In this document: positions 1 through 11,864 of the stretch, in pieces
Position numbering within the stretch: position 1 is the first letter of the stretch
How the letters are laid out: every line of letters starts with the position of its first letter
Source: Plenodomus lindquistii
Lineage: Eukaryota; Ascomycota; Dothideomycetes; Pleosporales; Leptosphaeriaceae
Assembly (NCBI GenBank): GCA_025504975.1
Contig: JANUWI010000008.1
Location: forward strand, 1,054,001-1,118,000
DNA length: 64,000 nt
Direction: 5' to 3'
Notes under the pieces: generated by a model
What the model saw: only the letters and a program-made list of their open reading frames with translations
Database searches by the model: none
Told to the model about the DNA's origin: nothing
Translations under genes and position numbers: made by a program

Positions 1-2
1 TG

Positions 3-1884
3 GCCACCAACTTTTCCGTCACGAACCCAGCCCTTGCTTCGGGTGGCATACTCGCAGACGATATGGGGCTTGGTAAGACAATTGAGACCATATCTTTGAT
101 CATGGCCGACAAAGCTTTGGGTCGGCAAGATCCTGACGCATGTGGTGCAACGCTCATCCTAGCACCAGTCTCTGTTATGAGCAATTGGAGTGTACAGATG
201 AAGAAACATGTCAAGGAGCAGAACGCTCTGCGCGTCATGTTCTGGCATGGGCAGCGCAAAGAGGTCATTGACCCTCAGCACATCCAAGATTACGACATCG
301 TCATCAGTACGTACGAATCCGTATCTTCAGATTGGTATTCGCACAAGTCTCCTACTGCGACGCGCAAGTCAGGACCTTTTTCTGTAAAATGGCGCCGAGT
401 CATACTGGACGAAGGTCACAACATCAGGTACTTGATTTTTCCTGTTCTGTCCTATCACTCGTGCACCCTAAACTGACTCTTTTTCCAGGAATCCAAAAGC
501 CAAGAAAACCATCGCTATCACCAATTTGCTAGCACAGTCTCGGTGGACCCTCACCGGCACTCCGATCATCAACAACCTGAAAGATTTGTACAGTCAGGTC
601 CGCTTCCTACGTCTTTCCGGAGGGTTAGACTCCTTCGAAATCTTCCATGGTGCAATCATGCGCCCCGTGCTTGGGGGTGATCCGCATGGGAACAAGATAT
701 TGCAGTTGCTCATGCACAGTGTTTGCCTCAGAAGGAAGAAGGAGATGTCTTTCATTGATCTACGACTTCCTCCGCTGTCTGAATATGTCCACAAGATCAA
801 ATTTCATGCCCATGAGCAAGAAAAGTACGATGCCTTAGAAGCACAGGCAAAGGGCACACTAAACATCTATAAGCACAATATCGGCAAAAAGAACGCTGCA
901 GATACATATCGCCACCTTCTCGAGATTCTGTTAAGGATGCGACAACTCTGCAACCATTGGCAGCTCGTGGGTGAAGAACGATTGGAGTCCATCATGAAAC
1001 AGCTCGAAGCAGAGGGCGTGGTTGACCTTACCGAGGAAAACAAGTTGGCTTTGCAAAAGATGTTGCAACTCTCTATTGAATCGCAAGAGGACTGTCCCAT
1101 CTGCCTGGATACTTACAAGGAGCCCGTTATCACAAAATGCACGCACGTCTTCTGCATCAACTGCATCGACCGCGTCATCGAAACCCAGCACAAATGCCCC
1201 ATGTGCCGCGCGGAACTCGACACCACAGCCTCGACGGTTGTTAAACCCGCCAAAGACACCTCTCTTCTATCAGGCGGTGCGCCCCACGCTCTCACACAAG
1301 AGCAAATGGCGGACCAAGCCTCACTAAAGCAAAACACATCTACAAAAGTTGAGGCATTACTGGACATTCTCAAAGCATCCGCACAAGACAGTAGCAACAA
1401 GACTATCGTCTTCAGCCAATGGACCTCCTTTCTCGACATCCTACAGCCCCACCTCACCGCTCACAACCTTGCTTTTACCCGCATAGACGGTAGCATGGCC
1501 GCCACTGCTCGAGACGCAGCCCTGGAAACCTTCGATTCTGACCCCTCCACCACAATTATGCTCGCCTCTCTTTCCGTTTGCAGCGTCGGCCTCAACCTCG
1601 TCGCCGCAAACCAAGTCATCATGGCAGACTCCTGGTGGGCTCCTGCAATCGAAGATCAAGCCGTGGACCGTGTGCATCGATTGGGCCAAACACGCGAGAC
1701 AAAAGTATTTAGGCTGGTCATTGAGGGTAGTGTGGAGGAGAGGGTTTTGGGGATCCAAGAGGAGAAGAGGAGGTTGATGGGCCTGGCGTTTGCTGAAAAA
1801 GAGGGAGAGAGGAAAAAGAGGAGTGGCTTGGGGGATTTGATGACTTTGTTGGGAACACAGAACCAGAACCAGAGTCAGGGGTAG
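3..1884 (+). CDS. RAD5/HLTF-like SNF2 helicase with RING finger (5' truncated)
   Basis: The gene enters from the left edge. Visible exons are 3..427 and 489..1884, joined across a 61-nt intron to give about 606 residues. The first visible motif is Walker A (DDMGLGKT), followed by the DEGH box (LDEGHNIR) typical of the RAD5/RAD16/HLTF group. A C3HC4 RING (CPICLDTYKEPV...CPMCRAEL) sits inside the ATPase, about 200 residues after the DEGH box. The C-terminal helicase lobe follows, with DGSMAATARDAALETF and DQAVDRVHRLGQTRE. Family members are nuclear dsDNA translocases with ubiquitin E3 activity, acting in post-replication repair or chromatin remodelling. The N-terminal part (HIRAN domain or not) lies outside the window, so RAD5, RAD16 and HLTF-like orthology cannot be separated here. 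The gene converges on ECM29. Confidence 0.93.
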
Positions 1885-2324
1885 TGGAGTCACGACTTGA
1901 TCTGGGTCTGCCTTGTGGGTATTCGGAGAGGTCCATGGAGTTTCTGGTGTCATTGGCTCGTCATTCAAGGATATAAAGACACGCTTTGACCGGTGACAAG
2001 TCGCAAGGCTGTATTTGTACAAGTAGCAATTGCTGTGTATCTACATCCTCACGTGAGTATCTCAGCATCTTGGAACTTCCAGATGATTGCTTGTGAACGT
2101 AGCATTGAGAGCCTCTACTCCTGTTGGGTAGGTGATGAAGACACTGGTTCTCTAGGAGCTATGTTTGAATACCTTGTCGTTAACAAGACTGGAGATGAAG
2201 TTCTTGCTATAAATCTGAGCTAGTTCTGTGTCAAGCAGCATTCAGTACACTAAAGAAACAGGGCAATATATCACCGGTTCAATCGCTACCAGCGAACAGG
2301 AAGCACCTGTCGTCAACATGTGCC
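1885..2324. other. Convergent 3' intergenic region (helicase / ECM29)
   Basis: These 440 bp lie between two stop codons that face each other and must hold both 3' UTRs. Short open frames here have no recognisable content, and I see no RNA gene or repeat. Confidence 0.6.
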
Positions 2325-5300
2325 CTACACTCCCAAATGTCCCCTCAACTTCTCCAAAATTCCCGCAACGACCTTCTCGTTCTTTCCTTCTTGTCGCTTC
2401 GACTCTCTTGTCGCAACCTTCTCGAGCTGTTTCGTCACCACTTTGTCCTCCTTCCAATACCCCTCACTTCTTTCTACAAACCTTACAAAAGCTTCCAACA
2501 CAACCTCTTTGCCCTCCCAACTCTTGCCACTCAACGCCTTATCCAGCACAGGCCAAATAGTATTCGCAGTAATAGATTCAACGTTTTCGCTACCGACGGC
2601 ATTCGTAATCTGCAATACAGCGTCCGCAATGGTCTTCGCAGCCGTGTGTTTAATGGCCCATTGTCGGCTTTCAAGATTTGTGTCGATTAGTTTGAGAATC
2701 TCTTTGAGGTAGAGAGACACGGTGCGGGGACCTGCGACATGATCATCCCATGTCTCTGTGAACAGCTTGCACGTCTGCTCGTCGCTGTCGTGTTTGGCGA
2801 GGAAGACGAAGGGTAGCAGGTCTGCTGCGAAGGAGGTGAAACGGTCCGTGGCGTACAGTGAAATGGCACGCATAATATCGCCAGCAAGAAGGCGGTTCTT
2901 ATCGCTGTTTTCCTCGGATTCGAAGTAGAGTTTGTTGACAAAGGCGATGGTAGCTAGGATCTGCTTGTCTGAAGCTAGACGTGCAAGGTAGCCTGCAGCT
3001 GCTGCGTAGGAGCTAGACACTGTCTCATTGCGATCGTGAATGTGTTTCTGCACCAATCTGAGGAAGCTATCCGCATAAGGGCTGAACAGAAATCTATGTC
3101 GTGTTGCAAGCGTGACAAGGATTCGCGAGCAGCCTACTTTGGATGGCAGGCCGACTGCGCTCTTCATCGCGGCTTCGATGCGCGGCGCAAGAGCTTTCAT
3201 GGTATCCGCATCTGCAAGGTCGAGACAACGCTCAAGCGATTCAGTCAATGGTGAGGACCGCACACTTTGAAGACGCATATCGTCAATCTTCTGTTCAGTA
3301 AGGTTGTACTTGCTAGCGTTCATGTGTATGTAGTTGACTGCCTCTGGCTCGAGCGAGCTTAGCAGACCCAGCAGGCGCTCTACTAACTCGGGGGTATGAG
3401 GATTGAGGGTCTTGCCATTGCTATTCTTCACAATCTGGAGAAGGGTGTGGACAGAGAAGAGTCGTACCTCTTCGGCGGAAGATTCCAGACCGGATGTGGA
3501 GAAGAGGAAGGGCAGTACGCGTGTAAGCTGTGCTGTGGCTGACTTGATAGATGCATCTCCGGCCTCGAGTGAGCGGGTCAAGGTAGCGGTCAGTACGCGA
3601 GCAAGGGCTGCCGCAGCGACTCGCACTGTCTCCTTGATATCATCTAAGACCTTAAACGTCTTGTCCCAAACGTCGGTGAGATATTTCTCGTACTAGCTAT
3701 CATTTAGCCACCACTCCTAAAAACCATGCAAGCCGGCAATGTAGCTCACCTTGTCAATGCTACGACCTTGGATCAGGTCTGCAATAGCTGCGCAAGCAGC
3801 TTGGCGAACACGCCACTCTTTAGTCAGAATACTGACGAGCAAGTCATCCATGATCGCATCGAAATGTTTGTCGATGGTTCCTGATGAATCCTTGACGAGC
3901 GCATTCCAGATATCATTCATGGACCGCTGTACATTCGTATTTGGATCGAACCTGAAATGTTGGTGAGACTGAGTGATAATACATCCAACGCAGGGTACAA
4001 TACGTACCTGTAACGATAGAGCTTAGGATACAGTTTTGGGTTCTGAGCTAAATAGCCGTCCAGACTGGAATCTGAGAAGATGTTGCTTAGTCCGAATCGG
4101 CCAAAAGCGGCTCTGCTCGACCAGATGGAGTTGTTGGACGCCATTGACATGAAGCGATATACTAGACTTGAGTCGCCCACTTCAGCTGCCAAACTAAGAA
4201 TGTCCTTGTAGGTGGTAATCGAGCCATCGCCTGTAGGTAGCGCTCCCGGCTCGAATAGTTGCGTATCCTCTGATACAGTACCCGACATTTTCGATTTGTT
4301 GTCGGAAAAAGAGCCTACCAGATCTCGGACAAGATCGTCCTTGAGCTGACGATCACCTTTTTCATAGACTAAGCCTAGGCCCCTCGAAGCGGCCTCTTGA
4401 ACAACTTCGTCACGGTCAGATAGGCAGTTCTTGAAAGCGGCCTGGCATTGACCAAGGAGACCTTGCATCTCGGATTTGTGACCGCAGTATTGCAGTAAAC
4501 AGAGAAGCCAAATCACTGAAGCCTTCTTGAGTGACGGCTTTGTTTGCACACACCCCTTCAGGGTTCTCTCCAACACAATCTTGAAGGTATTTTCTCGTGT
4601 CGGACCAAGAGGTATCCGCAATTCTGCATCCCAAGGTTCCTGCTGTTGATCTGGGTGTAGTACATCGAGCTCTGGTATGAGGGCCTTGGAATCCCAGCCG
4701 ATCGAAAAGCAACTCAGAGCCTCGCCTACAGAGAACTGCACTTCAGGCTGACGAACTTCGTGGAGATCATACAACTTGTCGCCTATCGATTTGTACTCGG
4801 CCACTCCTTCGGACTCAGTGTCTACTTCTTCAGTGATCATAGAAAGGTGACCGAGTGCTGATATCGCGGCTGTGGCACCTGTCTTCGCAGAATCGTATAT
4901 GTGCTGTGTGACGTCTTCGAATTTTGCATACTTCGAGATCATTGACGGCGTAATGACATAGAAGAGACTGAGTTGATCTATGCTCGCAAAAGCTGCTTCT
5001 TTTAGCGTCGCGTCTCTAGACTCTCGTATGATATCGATGAGAGCTTGAAGTAGTTTATGTATGGGATGGTTGTCAGTGATAGCGTCCAGAGTCGCCTTGT
5101 TCCTCCAATATGCTCTACTAAAGTAGAATCCGAGTGCAAGGACAATTCCACTGATCTGATTGATGTCACCCCCAACAGCGGTCTTCCAGGCGTCCAGCTT
5201 TTCGAAGAATGCAGCTTGAGATTTCTGCAGTGAGTCCGCCTCGATTGTTTCGTGTGACGCGAGTAGCCCATACGCGTGGGCAGCAGCGAGACGCCGACCA

Positions 5301-7786
5301 GGATTGTTCGACCGGACAGACGGCTCCAAGGCACGGAAGTCGCGGACAAGCTTTGCGAGGAGCCAATGCTTTGGTGGCAAGAGAGACAGCAGCCGCACGA
5401 ATACAGTACCAATGTCCCCAACATCGCTGACATCGTCCCTTGTAAGTTTATCGAAGCTAGCTCGTAATAACATGGCCAAAGAGTTCGCATGGAGATCTTG
5501 CGCAGCGAAAGAACGAAACGCTTGGCGTGCACGCGAGTCCGTGGTCATCTGCGTGTCAAGCTTCCTACCCCAGTCCTCGGGTATGTCGCTACTAAGACTC
5601 TTGTCTACCAATGCCGTCTGCATAGCAATGTTGGAGCAAAAGGTGATTACCGTGGGAAGCGCGCCAGGATAATGTTCATAAAACCTGTGTATTTGATGAA
5701 GAGCATCGATTGGTTGATCGACATCCATTGCATCGTCGTCTTCACCTTCTTGAACTAAAATGAAATTAACGAGCTTGTCGAAGTCTGGGAATTTCAGGTC
5801 ACTAGTCTCGCGTTCACCCGGCGGTGTGTTTGACATTCTGAACCAGTAAGGATCTAATCCACGGCGCCCTTCTTCGACAATCTCATGACGTTCTGAGGCA
5901 CCTCCACTGACAGCCAAAATGTCTATCCAGCGTGCCAGCACATCGTCATAGGGAAGACATCGATTTGCGAAGCGAGTAGCGACGTAGCGCGTGCTTCTGA
6001 TGAATCGAGTGGAAACTGGGATATTGGGTGCATCGACAGAAGCATACCGAAGTAATGTCTGTCTAAAACTGGGCATTACTGACGGATCAAAAGGCTTCGA
6101 GAAAGCGCCCAGTACTGACGAGAGTGCCTCTTCGATACTGACAGCTACATCTTTGCCAGCGGGGTCCTCTCGGAGCGATCGAAACAACCATTCTAGCAGA
6201 TCTAGGGATGGCTCTATGAGGATCTTTTCTGGCGCAGCTTTCGCCAAAAGCCCGATGGTTTCGTAGCCGTAGCCACGCAGTTCCATGTCTTGATCACGGT
6301 CCGGAACAGGCCAACCTTGATCTTGCACAAATCCTCGTAGATTAGTGACGAGGCTTTCAGCGACTTTGGAGAGGTCCATCGTCGAGCCACGTCGAGCGAC
6401 GAAGTTGACCAAAGAGAAGATAGCGGATCGAAATTTGGTCGCTTCACGTCCTGCAGATTTGCTGGTCGCGCTTTGGTCGACAGAAAGTAGACCTTCTTCG
6501 ACGATCTTTGCTATTTGGAGTGGATATGTTGTAGCTTTTACAGATCTAGCTAACAGATTGAGTATCCTGATACGCAAAGGTGTCTTGACCGGCAGCGAGG
6601 CATCCTGGGAAGTTCTGAGACTAGTTAGCCATGTCTCGTTCATCGAAGCGTCCGTATCTTTGTGTCACATATACATATGCAGGTTAAGAGCTAGGTCTTC
6701 AGTGTAACAGGCGGCGTGGAGAGTGAGAGATCTGCACGTACGATCCGAAATAGAGCTGGAAGAGAGTTTCAATGACACTTGATTGCTCAAAATCTTTCGA
6801 CAGCAGCACTCTTTTGAAAGTATCCTCGCCAACTTCAGATATGCGCGAGTTTGTGTCAGCAGATGCGAATAGGGCGGGCAGAAACTTCTCGTCGTTGTTG
6901 AAAAGACCACTTGCTACAAACCGTGCGACTAAAGCTTTCGACTCGGTCAGATTCAGTCCAGCGTCAGAGCTCGGATCCCATGCATCTGGTCGGCCTTGTT
7001 GTGTCAAGAATTTGTACTCTTCCGCGGAGAGACCAGGGCAAGCTGGCGAAACGGCGGCTTCGTGCATGGGCTGCCGCACAATGTTGAGCAAAAGTAGCTT
7101 TCCAAACCACTTGGACAAGAACGCTCCATCATCGTCGGACAAACCCAAGGACGACCTGAGCTCATCGTCATCTTTGCTTCCACGCAAGGGAAGCTTGAAA
7201 TGGACTAGCAGGCGTAGTATGAGATGGAACAACTGGGATGCGTGCTGTACAGATTGCTGGTAGTCATTGGCAATACCTTGGAGCAGAATGGGCAGGATGT
7301 CAAGTCTTTCGGACACTGCTAGCCGTGAGATTCCCTGCTGGATGTAAAGAAGGTCAAAATGGCGTATCAAAGCTACGTCTCCGTGTTCCTTGTATTGCTT
7401 CAGGAGAGCGCCCACGGGAAGCTTGATGTCTCTAGGTGCGGTGTCAGTGGCTTTTTACGAGTAGTCGGAGGCATGGCGAAGTGCATACTGTGACTTGATA
7501 CGGGTATTGACATGATGGCAAATGGAGATGACCTGTGGAATTCTGCCATCAGCAACAGCAACGACACAATGGAATGCGAGGCCGAGAAGCTCAGCACGTG
7601 ATTCTGGCCATGTCTTACTTTGTTTCTCACGGCTACACTGTCGGAGCCCAGTTTGAGGAGGAGCGGGGCGAGGTACATGGTGAGCAGCTCTTGCAGCTTC
7701 TTGTCTGTGCTGGCAAGGGCTATGCGCATTTCGACCTTGCCCACGAGAGCAAGCTCTCTGGCTTCTGGACTTTGTTCCGAGGCCAT
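2325..7786 (-). CDS. ECM29: Proteasome component ECM29 (HEAT-repeat proteasome adaptor)
   Basis: Six exons close in frame to 1692 residues: 7619..7786, 7489..7532 (44-nt mini-exon), 6742..7431, 4008..6614, 3750..3951 and 2325..3692. The start MASEQSPEARELALVGKVEM fits the Ecm29 N-terminus. Exon 2 supplies the conserved stretch HVNTRIKSQDIKLPVGALLK. The rest is alpha-helical HEAT-like repeats, including YRFDPNTNVQRSMNDIWNAL across the exon 4/5 junction and a repeat-rich C-terminus. Yeast Ecm29 (about 1870 aa) binds both the 20S core and the 19S cap, stabilises or inspects 26S proteasomes, and links them to membranes and motors. Here that role is inferred from family membership. The gene is head-to-head with a UBX-domain p97 adaptor, 238 bp away. 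Confidence 0.93.
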
Positions 7787-7812
7787 GGTGGTGGAGGTGG
7801 TGGTGGTGGTGG
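7787..7812. repeat. GGT trinucleotide tract
   Basis: An imperfect (GGT)n run directly abuts the ECM29 start codon and would lie in its 5' leader, read as ACC repeats on the minus strand. It is a simple repeat of the kind prone to length variation. Confidence 0.7.
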
Positions 7813-8024
7813 CGGCCGGGGGTGAGTGGTGAGCAGTGGGGCGACAGGTAGTGTATGTACTAGAGTAGCACCGACGCTCATGACGCAGCTCGCGCCTGCC
7901 TGCCTGTGAATGGTCGCGTCGACAACAATCACCACGACCGCCCGCCCCACCACGCAACCACGACAATTCCGACCCTCGCCACAATTGTGCTTTTTGCCGC
8001 AGACAGGTTACCACGGCCGCCAGC
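7787..8024. promoter_or_regulatory. Shared promoter ECM29 / UBX adaptor
   Basis: This is the 238-bp gap between two divergent start codons, so both 5' UTRs and core promoters must fit here. A GGT trinucleotide tract (about 7787..7812) lies immediately upstream of the ECM29 ATG. Several C-rich (CCACGACC-like) stretches follow. No TATA box is obvious. Confidence 0.55.
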
Positions 8025-9587
8025 ATGGACGACGCAGCCGTCGCCGACTTCATCAGCATCACGTCGTGCGAGCCCGACAAGGCCGCGCAGTACCTGGGCC
8101 TGACGGACGGCAACCTGGAGCAGGCCATCCAGCTCTTCTTCGACAGCCCCAACCTCGACTTTGGCCCCGCGCCCCGCGCCTCTGCCTCTGCCGCGCCGCC
8201 GTTCGCTGCCTCGTCGGCCCACCAGCCCATCCACGTCGACTCCGACCATGACATGTCCGACGTCGACGCCGCCGCCCACACGTCGAGCACAGAAGACGAC
8301 GAGGCCATGGCGCGGCGGCTGCAGGAGGAAATGTACGGCGGCGGCGGGGGCCCTGGCGCAGCAGACGCAGACGAGGTGCGGGCGCCCATGCAGCGCACCA
8401 CGGAGACGCTCGTTGGCCCAGACGCCAACTGGGGGCCCGCCGACGCCGACGACGACGTCGACGCCATGGTGCAGGAGCAACTGGCCCGCCGGCGTGCAGG
8501 CCGCGCAGGCATCTTCAACCAGCGCACCACGCACGCCAACGTCTGGGACAACACGGCAGACTCGAGTGCCCGGCGCCGCGAACTGGCCACGGCCACGGGC
8601 GGTGCCTCTGAACAGTCGTCCAAGATGAGCATGCTCGCCGAGCTCTTTCGCCCGCCCTTTGAGCTCATGTACCAGGGCGCCTGGGACAAGGCGCGCGACA
8701 TGGGCAAGGACGACCAAAAGTGGCTCCTCGTCAACATCCAGGATCCTGCCATTTTCGACTGCCAGCGCCTGAACCGCGACATCTGGAAGAACGACGACAT
8801 CAAGGCCACGGTGCGCGAGAACTTCATCTTCATGCAGTACGCCAAGGACGACCCCCGTGGCCAGCAGTACGTCAACTACTACTTCCACGCCCGCGAGAGC
8901 TCCGATGCCTACCCACACATTGCCATTGTCGACCCGCGCACCGGCGAGCAGGTCAAGGTCTGGTCTGGTCCGCCAATACCCGAGCCCGTCGAGTTCCATG
9001 CCCAGCTGCACGAGTTCCTCGACCGCTACAGCCTCAATGTCAATGCAAAAAACCCCGTTGCCAAGCGGAAAGCAGAGTCCAAGAAAATCGACGTGGACCG
9101 CATGACCGAGGACGAAATGATGGAGTGGGCTCTGCAAAACAGCATGGACAGTGGCGCGCAACAAGGCCCCAAGCACGATGATCCCGACGCTCTCACAAAG
9201 TCCTTTGATAACATCAAGGGAAAAGCCAGAGCCGGACAAGCAACACAAGCGCCAGAACCAGAACCAGAAGCCTCGAATCCTGCCTTTGCTCACATCTCAT
9301 CACATGCGCCACACACCGAGCCCACCGTCACAGATCCAAAGGTCACTACGCGAATTCAGTTCCGTGGACCATCGGGTCGACCCATTGTACGGCGCTTCAA
9401 CCTCTCGGACCCTGTGCGCCGCATCTACGAGTGGATCAAATCTGATGCACCATGGGAAGGCAAGCAAGGGTCCGACTTTGATCTTACCTTTACGGGTAAG
9501 AACCTGATTGAGCACCTTGATTCGACCATCGAGCAGGCTGGGCTCAAGGGCGTCAGTATCATGGTAGAGTTTCTAGACTCCGAGTAG
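8025..9587 (+). CDS. UBX domain protein, UBA-UAS-UIM-UBX type (Ubx5/UBXN7-like)
   Basis: Single exon, 520 residues. Domain order: a UBA-like fold at about 5-43 (CEPDKAAQYLGLTDGNLEQA), an acidic linker, and a UAS thioredoxin-like domain at about 205-320 (PFELMYQGAWDKARDMGKDD). A UIM-like helix follows at about 359-373 (TEDEMMEWALQNSM), then a C-terminal UBX domain at about 440-520 (TRIQFRGPSGRPIVRRF). This is the architecture of yeast Ubx5 and human UBXN7, which recruit Cdc48/p97 to ubiquitylated cullin-ligase substrates. The function is inferred from that architecture. The gene is markedly GC-rich at third codon positions, which produces long antisense open frames with no meaning of their own. 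It is divergent from ECM29, another proteasome-pathway gene. Confidence 0.93.
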   Translation: MDDAAVADFISITSCEPDKAAQYLGLTDGNLEQAIQLFFDSPNLDFGPAPRASASAAPPFAASSAHQPIHVDSDHDMSDVDAAAHTSSTEDDEAMARRLQEEMYGGGGGPGAADADEVRAPMQRTTETLVGPDANWGPADADDDVDAMVQEQLARRRAGRAGIFNQRTTHANVWDNTADSSARRRELATATGGASEQSSKMSMLAELFRPPFELMYQGAWDKARDMGKDDQKWLLVNIQDPAIFDCQRLNRDIWKNDDIKATVRENFIFMQYAKDDPRGQQYVNYYFHARESSDAYPHIAIVDPRTGEQVKVWSGPPIPEPVEFHAQLHEFLDRYSLNVNAKNPVAKRKAESKKIDVDRMTEDEMMEWALQNSMDSGAQQGPKHDDPDALTKSFDNIKGKARAGQATQAPEPEPEASNPAFAHISSHAPHTEPTVTDPKVTTRIQFRGPSGRPIVRRFNLSDPVRRIYEWIKSDAPWEGKQGSDFDLTFTGKNLIEHLDSTIEQAGLKGVSIMVEFLDSE

Positions 9588-9902
9588 GTGTTGCGTGATG
9601 GCTCAGAAACGGAGCGGTGTGGCGATGCTGCTTCAACTTATTGGCTTTCCTGTACATGAGAGTGGTTCAACAGGCACCACCCTGGGATTTGAGCAACGGT
9701 GCATGCCTGGTTACATCTTCTTCTGTAGCCACTCTGGTAAATACCCATGCATTGTACCGCATGTGCGGTTTTTTCAATAATACAATCAAGGCTAAGATTG
9801 GACGGACGAATGACCAAAGGCTACAGGCGTAGCGACTCGACCCCATGGCCCCTGTTCATCCTCTTGTTCACTCATCACCTCATTGTCGCCCCTCTTGGTC
9901 TC
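9588..9902. other. Convergent 3' intergenic region
   Basis: About 315 bp between the UBX gene stop and the stop of the following minus-strand gene. A T-run with AATAATACAA near 9771-9785 could serve as polyadenylation context. Nothing else is recognisable. Confidence 0.5.
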
Positions 9903-11864
9903 TCAGTGGTGCTGCTTTCGCTCAGTGAATGCCTCTCTATCTGCCTTCAGCTCCCTAACAACACGTATCATAGCCTCCGTGTCCATCGCACTATCTCTAC
10001 GCGTCTCCTCTATCGCTTCCAACCTCGCCTCCGCAACCGCGGCCAACTTCACCTGATTCTCCCACTCCGTTTGCTGTTTGTGTACAGCCAGCTCCAGCAA
10101 CGCAAGCCCTTCCTCTGAACTCATGGTAGACTGCTGATCCTTCTTCTTTGATACGGAGGCGAGCGCGTTTGCGGTCATGTCTGAGGAAGTTTGGGATATC
10201 TTGCGTTTATTAAGAGATGAAGCCGTCGGAGTGTAGCCGTGTACGATCGTCCGAGCAGCCTGTGTGCTCTCTACTGCGTGGTGGAATGGTTTGCTGATAT
10301 CTACGGCTTGCCTGGATGGTTGCGCTATAGGAGCAGGGTTCCTGGACTTGAATATGATTTGAAGCCTGGGTCTCTTTGGGAAGGGGCTATAAGAATTGTC
10401 TGCGCGTGCCTCCTAGTACGTGGACTGCCCCTGTAAGTATGGCCGCGTGTCCCGTACCACGTTCTCCTGGGTGATGATTCTCTCCAAGCGGGCCCGGTCT
10501 GCTGCAAGATCCTCTGCTGTGTCTTCTATCGGGGACTTGACACCGCTGCAACTCACTTCCGGAATACTCGAAACAGATTCCTGTTTGTAAGAGTCCTAGT
10601 CTTTGGGATCCGTTTCCTTCTCTATCACTTCGAACCAAAATTCCATGACTTTTCCGATGCTCCAATTGTTTGCATCAAGTAGGCGGCTTGCGACCTTCGC
10701 AGATTCGCCCGTAGCTTTCATGACCATGTCTATTCTTTTAATCTTTTCGTCAGTACACGGGGATGCAGCCATGCTATCCTCGTCGGCATTGTTTTTCGTG
10801 TTCTGTGATAGCGCCAGCGATTTGTGGATGTCTGCGACGACCTCATCTCTATCATGGCATAGTTCCATCCGGAGTTTAGCATCGTTATCGGACATTGGTG
10901 ACCCAGGTTGGTTTTGCATTCGACTCTGCAAGTTCAGATCATCGATGAGTTCGAGCGTGTCGACTAAACCGGTGACCTTCTCTGCCAGTCCTCTCGCTCC
11001 TACAATTTTTCCACTTACATCTCGATTGGCGAGATAGGCCAGCAGGTCGTCACGCTTGCCGCAGCTCTTGGGAATTGAGCTCAACAGTTGAAGTATATCA
11101 ATATCGTCACCTTGCGCTTGGGATGAAACATCTCCGCCGGCATTCCCCGCAGGTTCGTTGACAGCGCTCTCGTTATCGTCATCTGGTTCTTCCAGCTCCC
11201 CGCTCCTAGCCATTTCTCCGTCGCCAGAAGCTAAAATGTCACAGGCTTCCTGCGATGTCGCTGATGAGATTTCCCATTCGTCGTCAGAGACACTAATGTG
11301 TTCTTCCACCTTCGCTTCCAAATCAATGGAAGTATTAGAGGGTCCCTTAGAGCTTCTCTTGTTTCTCCTGGGTATGGGAGCTGCCTGGAAGCAATACCTA
11401 AGTCTCTCCCACCTCGAGTGATCAAAGCGCAGTTTAGACCACTGTATTCTGGCTGTCTCAAACAAATATCTCCATCGTACCGTTTCCATCGGAGCAGATC
11501 TTTTGGTCACTCTTAGCTGTGTTATGGACTGTGCGACTAATTTTGTAGCACTATTCAGCAAATCGTCCCTCGTGGAGAGACCTATTGGCGTGATCAGCGC
11601 AGGACCACTGTATGCCTGTCTGCCGAACGTCCCAGCGAGAAAGGTGGTGAAATGTGCCTCCTCAACGTAATAAGCGACGTTGATATTGTCGTTGGTGAAA
11701 TGGGATATGTAAACAAGGTATGCTTGCATTGGCGAGGGTTCCATTGGGGGCAAAGCGTATGGTGCCCATTGTCGTTCTACGAAAAGCCTCGCGATCAGCC
11801 GAGAGTCTTCGTCGTTACAACTGCTGCTGTCAGCACCCAGCTTCACACCCGGTCTCTCTGTCAT
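9903..11864 (-). CDS. Unrecognised protein with UBA/CUE-like helix bundle; frame crosses two TAG codons
   Basis: I do not recognise this gene. One minus-strand frame is coding-like from the ATG at 11864 (MTERPGVKLGADSSS) to the stop at 9903, broken only by TAG at 10596..10598 and 10413..10415. Both fall inside possible tiny introns with GT/AG ends and lengths divisible by three: 10581..10628 (48 nt) and 10413..10457 (45 nt). Removing both gives exons 10629..11864, 10458..10580 and 9903..10412, 622 residues. The N-terminal third looks globular. The middle is acidic, ending in a UBA/CUE-like segment (VMKATGESAKVASRLLDANN). The C-terminal part has a basic NLS-like stretch (SPFPKRPRLQ) and a charged, probably coiled-coil tail. 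The alternative is a shorter 422-residue protein ending at 10596, followed by non-coding or decayed sequence. Confidence 0.6.

Noticed and set aside
7929..9293. 454-codon open frame on the minus strand, opposite the UBX gene
   Set aside because: It is an antisense shadow caused by the GC-rich third positions of the UBX gene; its product is Val/Leu/Gly/Arg-rich with no motif, while the plus strand shows four clear domains.
9903..10178. Separate small gene starting at 10178
   Set aside because: The same frame is coding-like well upstream of this ATG, up to the TAG at 10413, so an internal Met of a larger gene is more likely.
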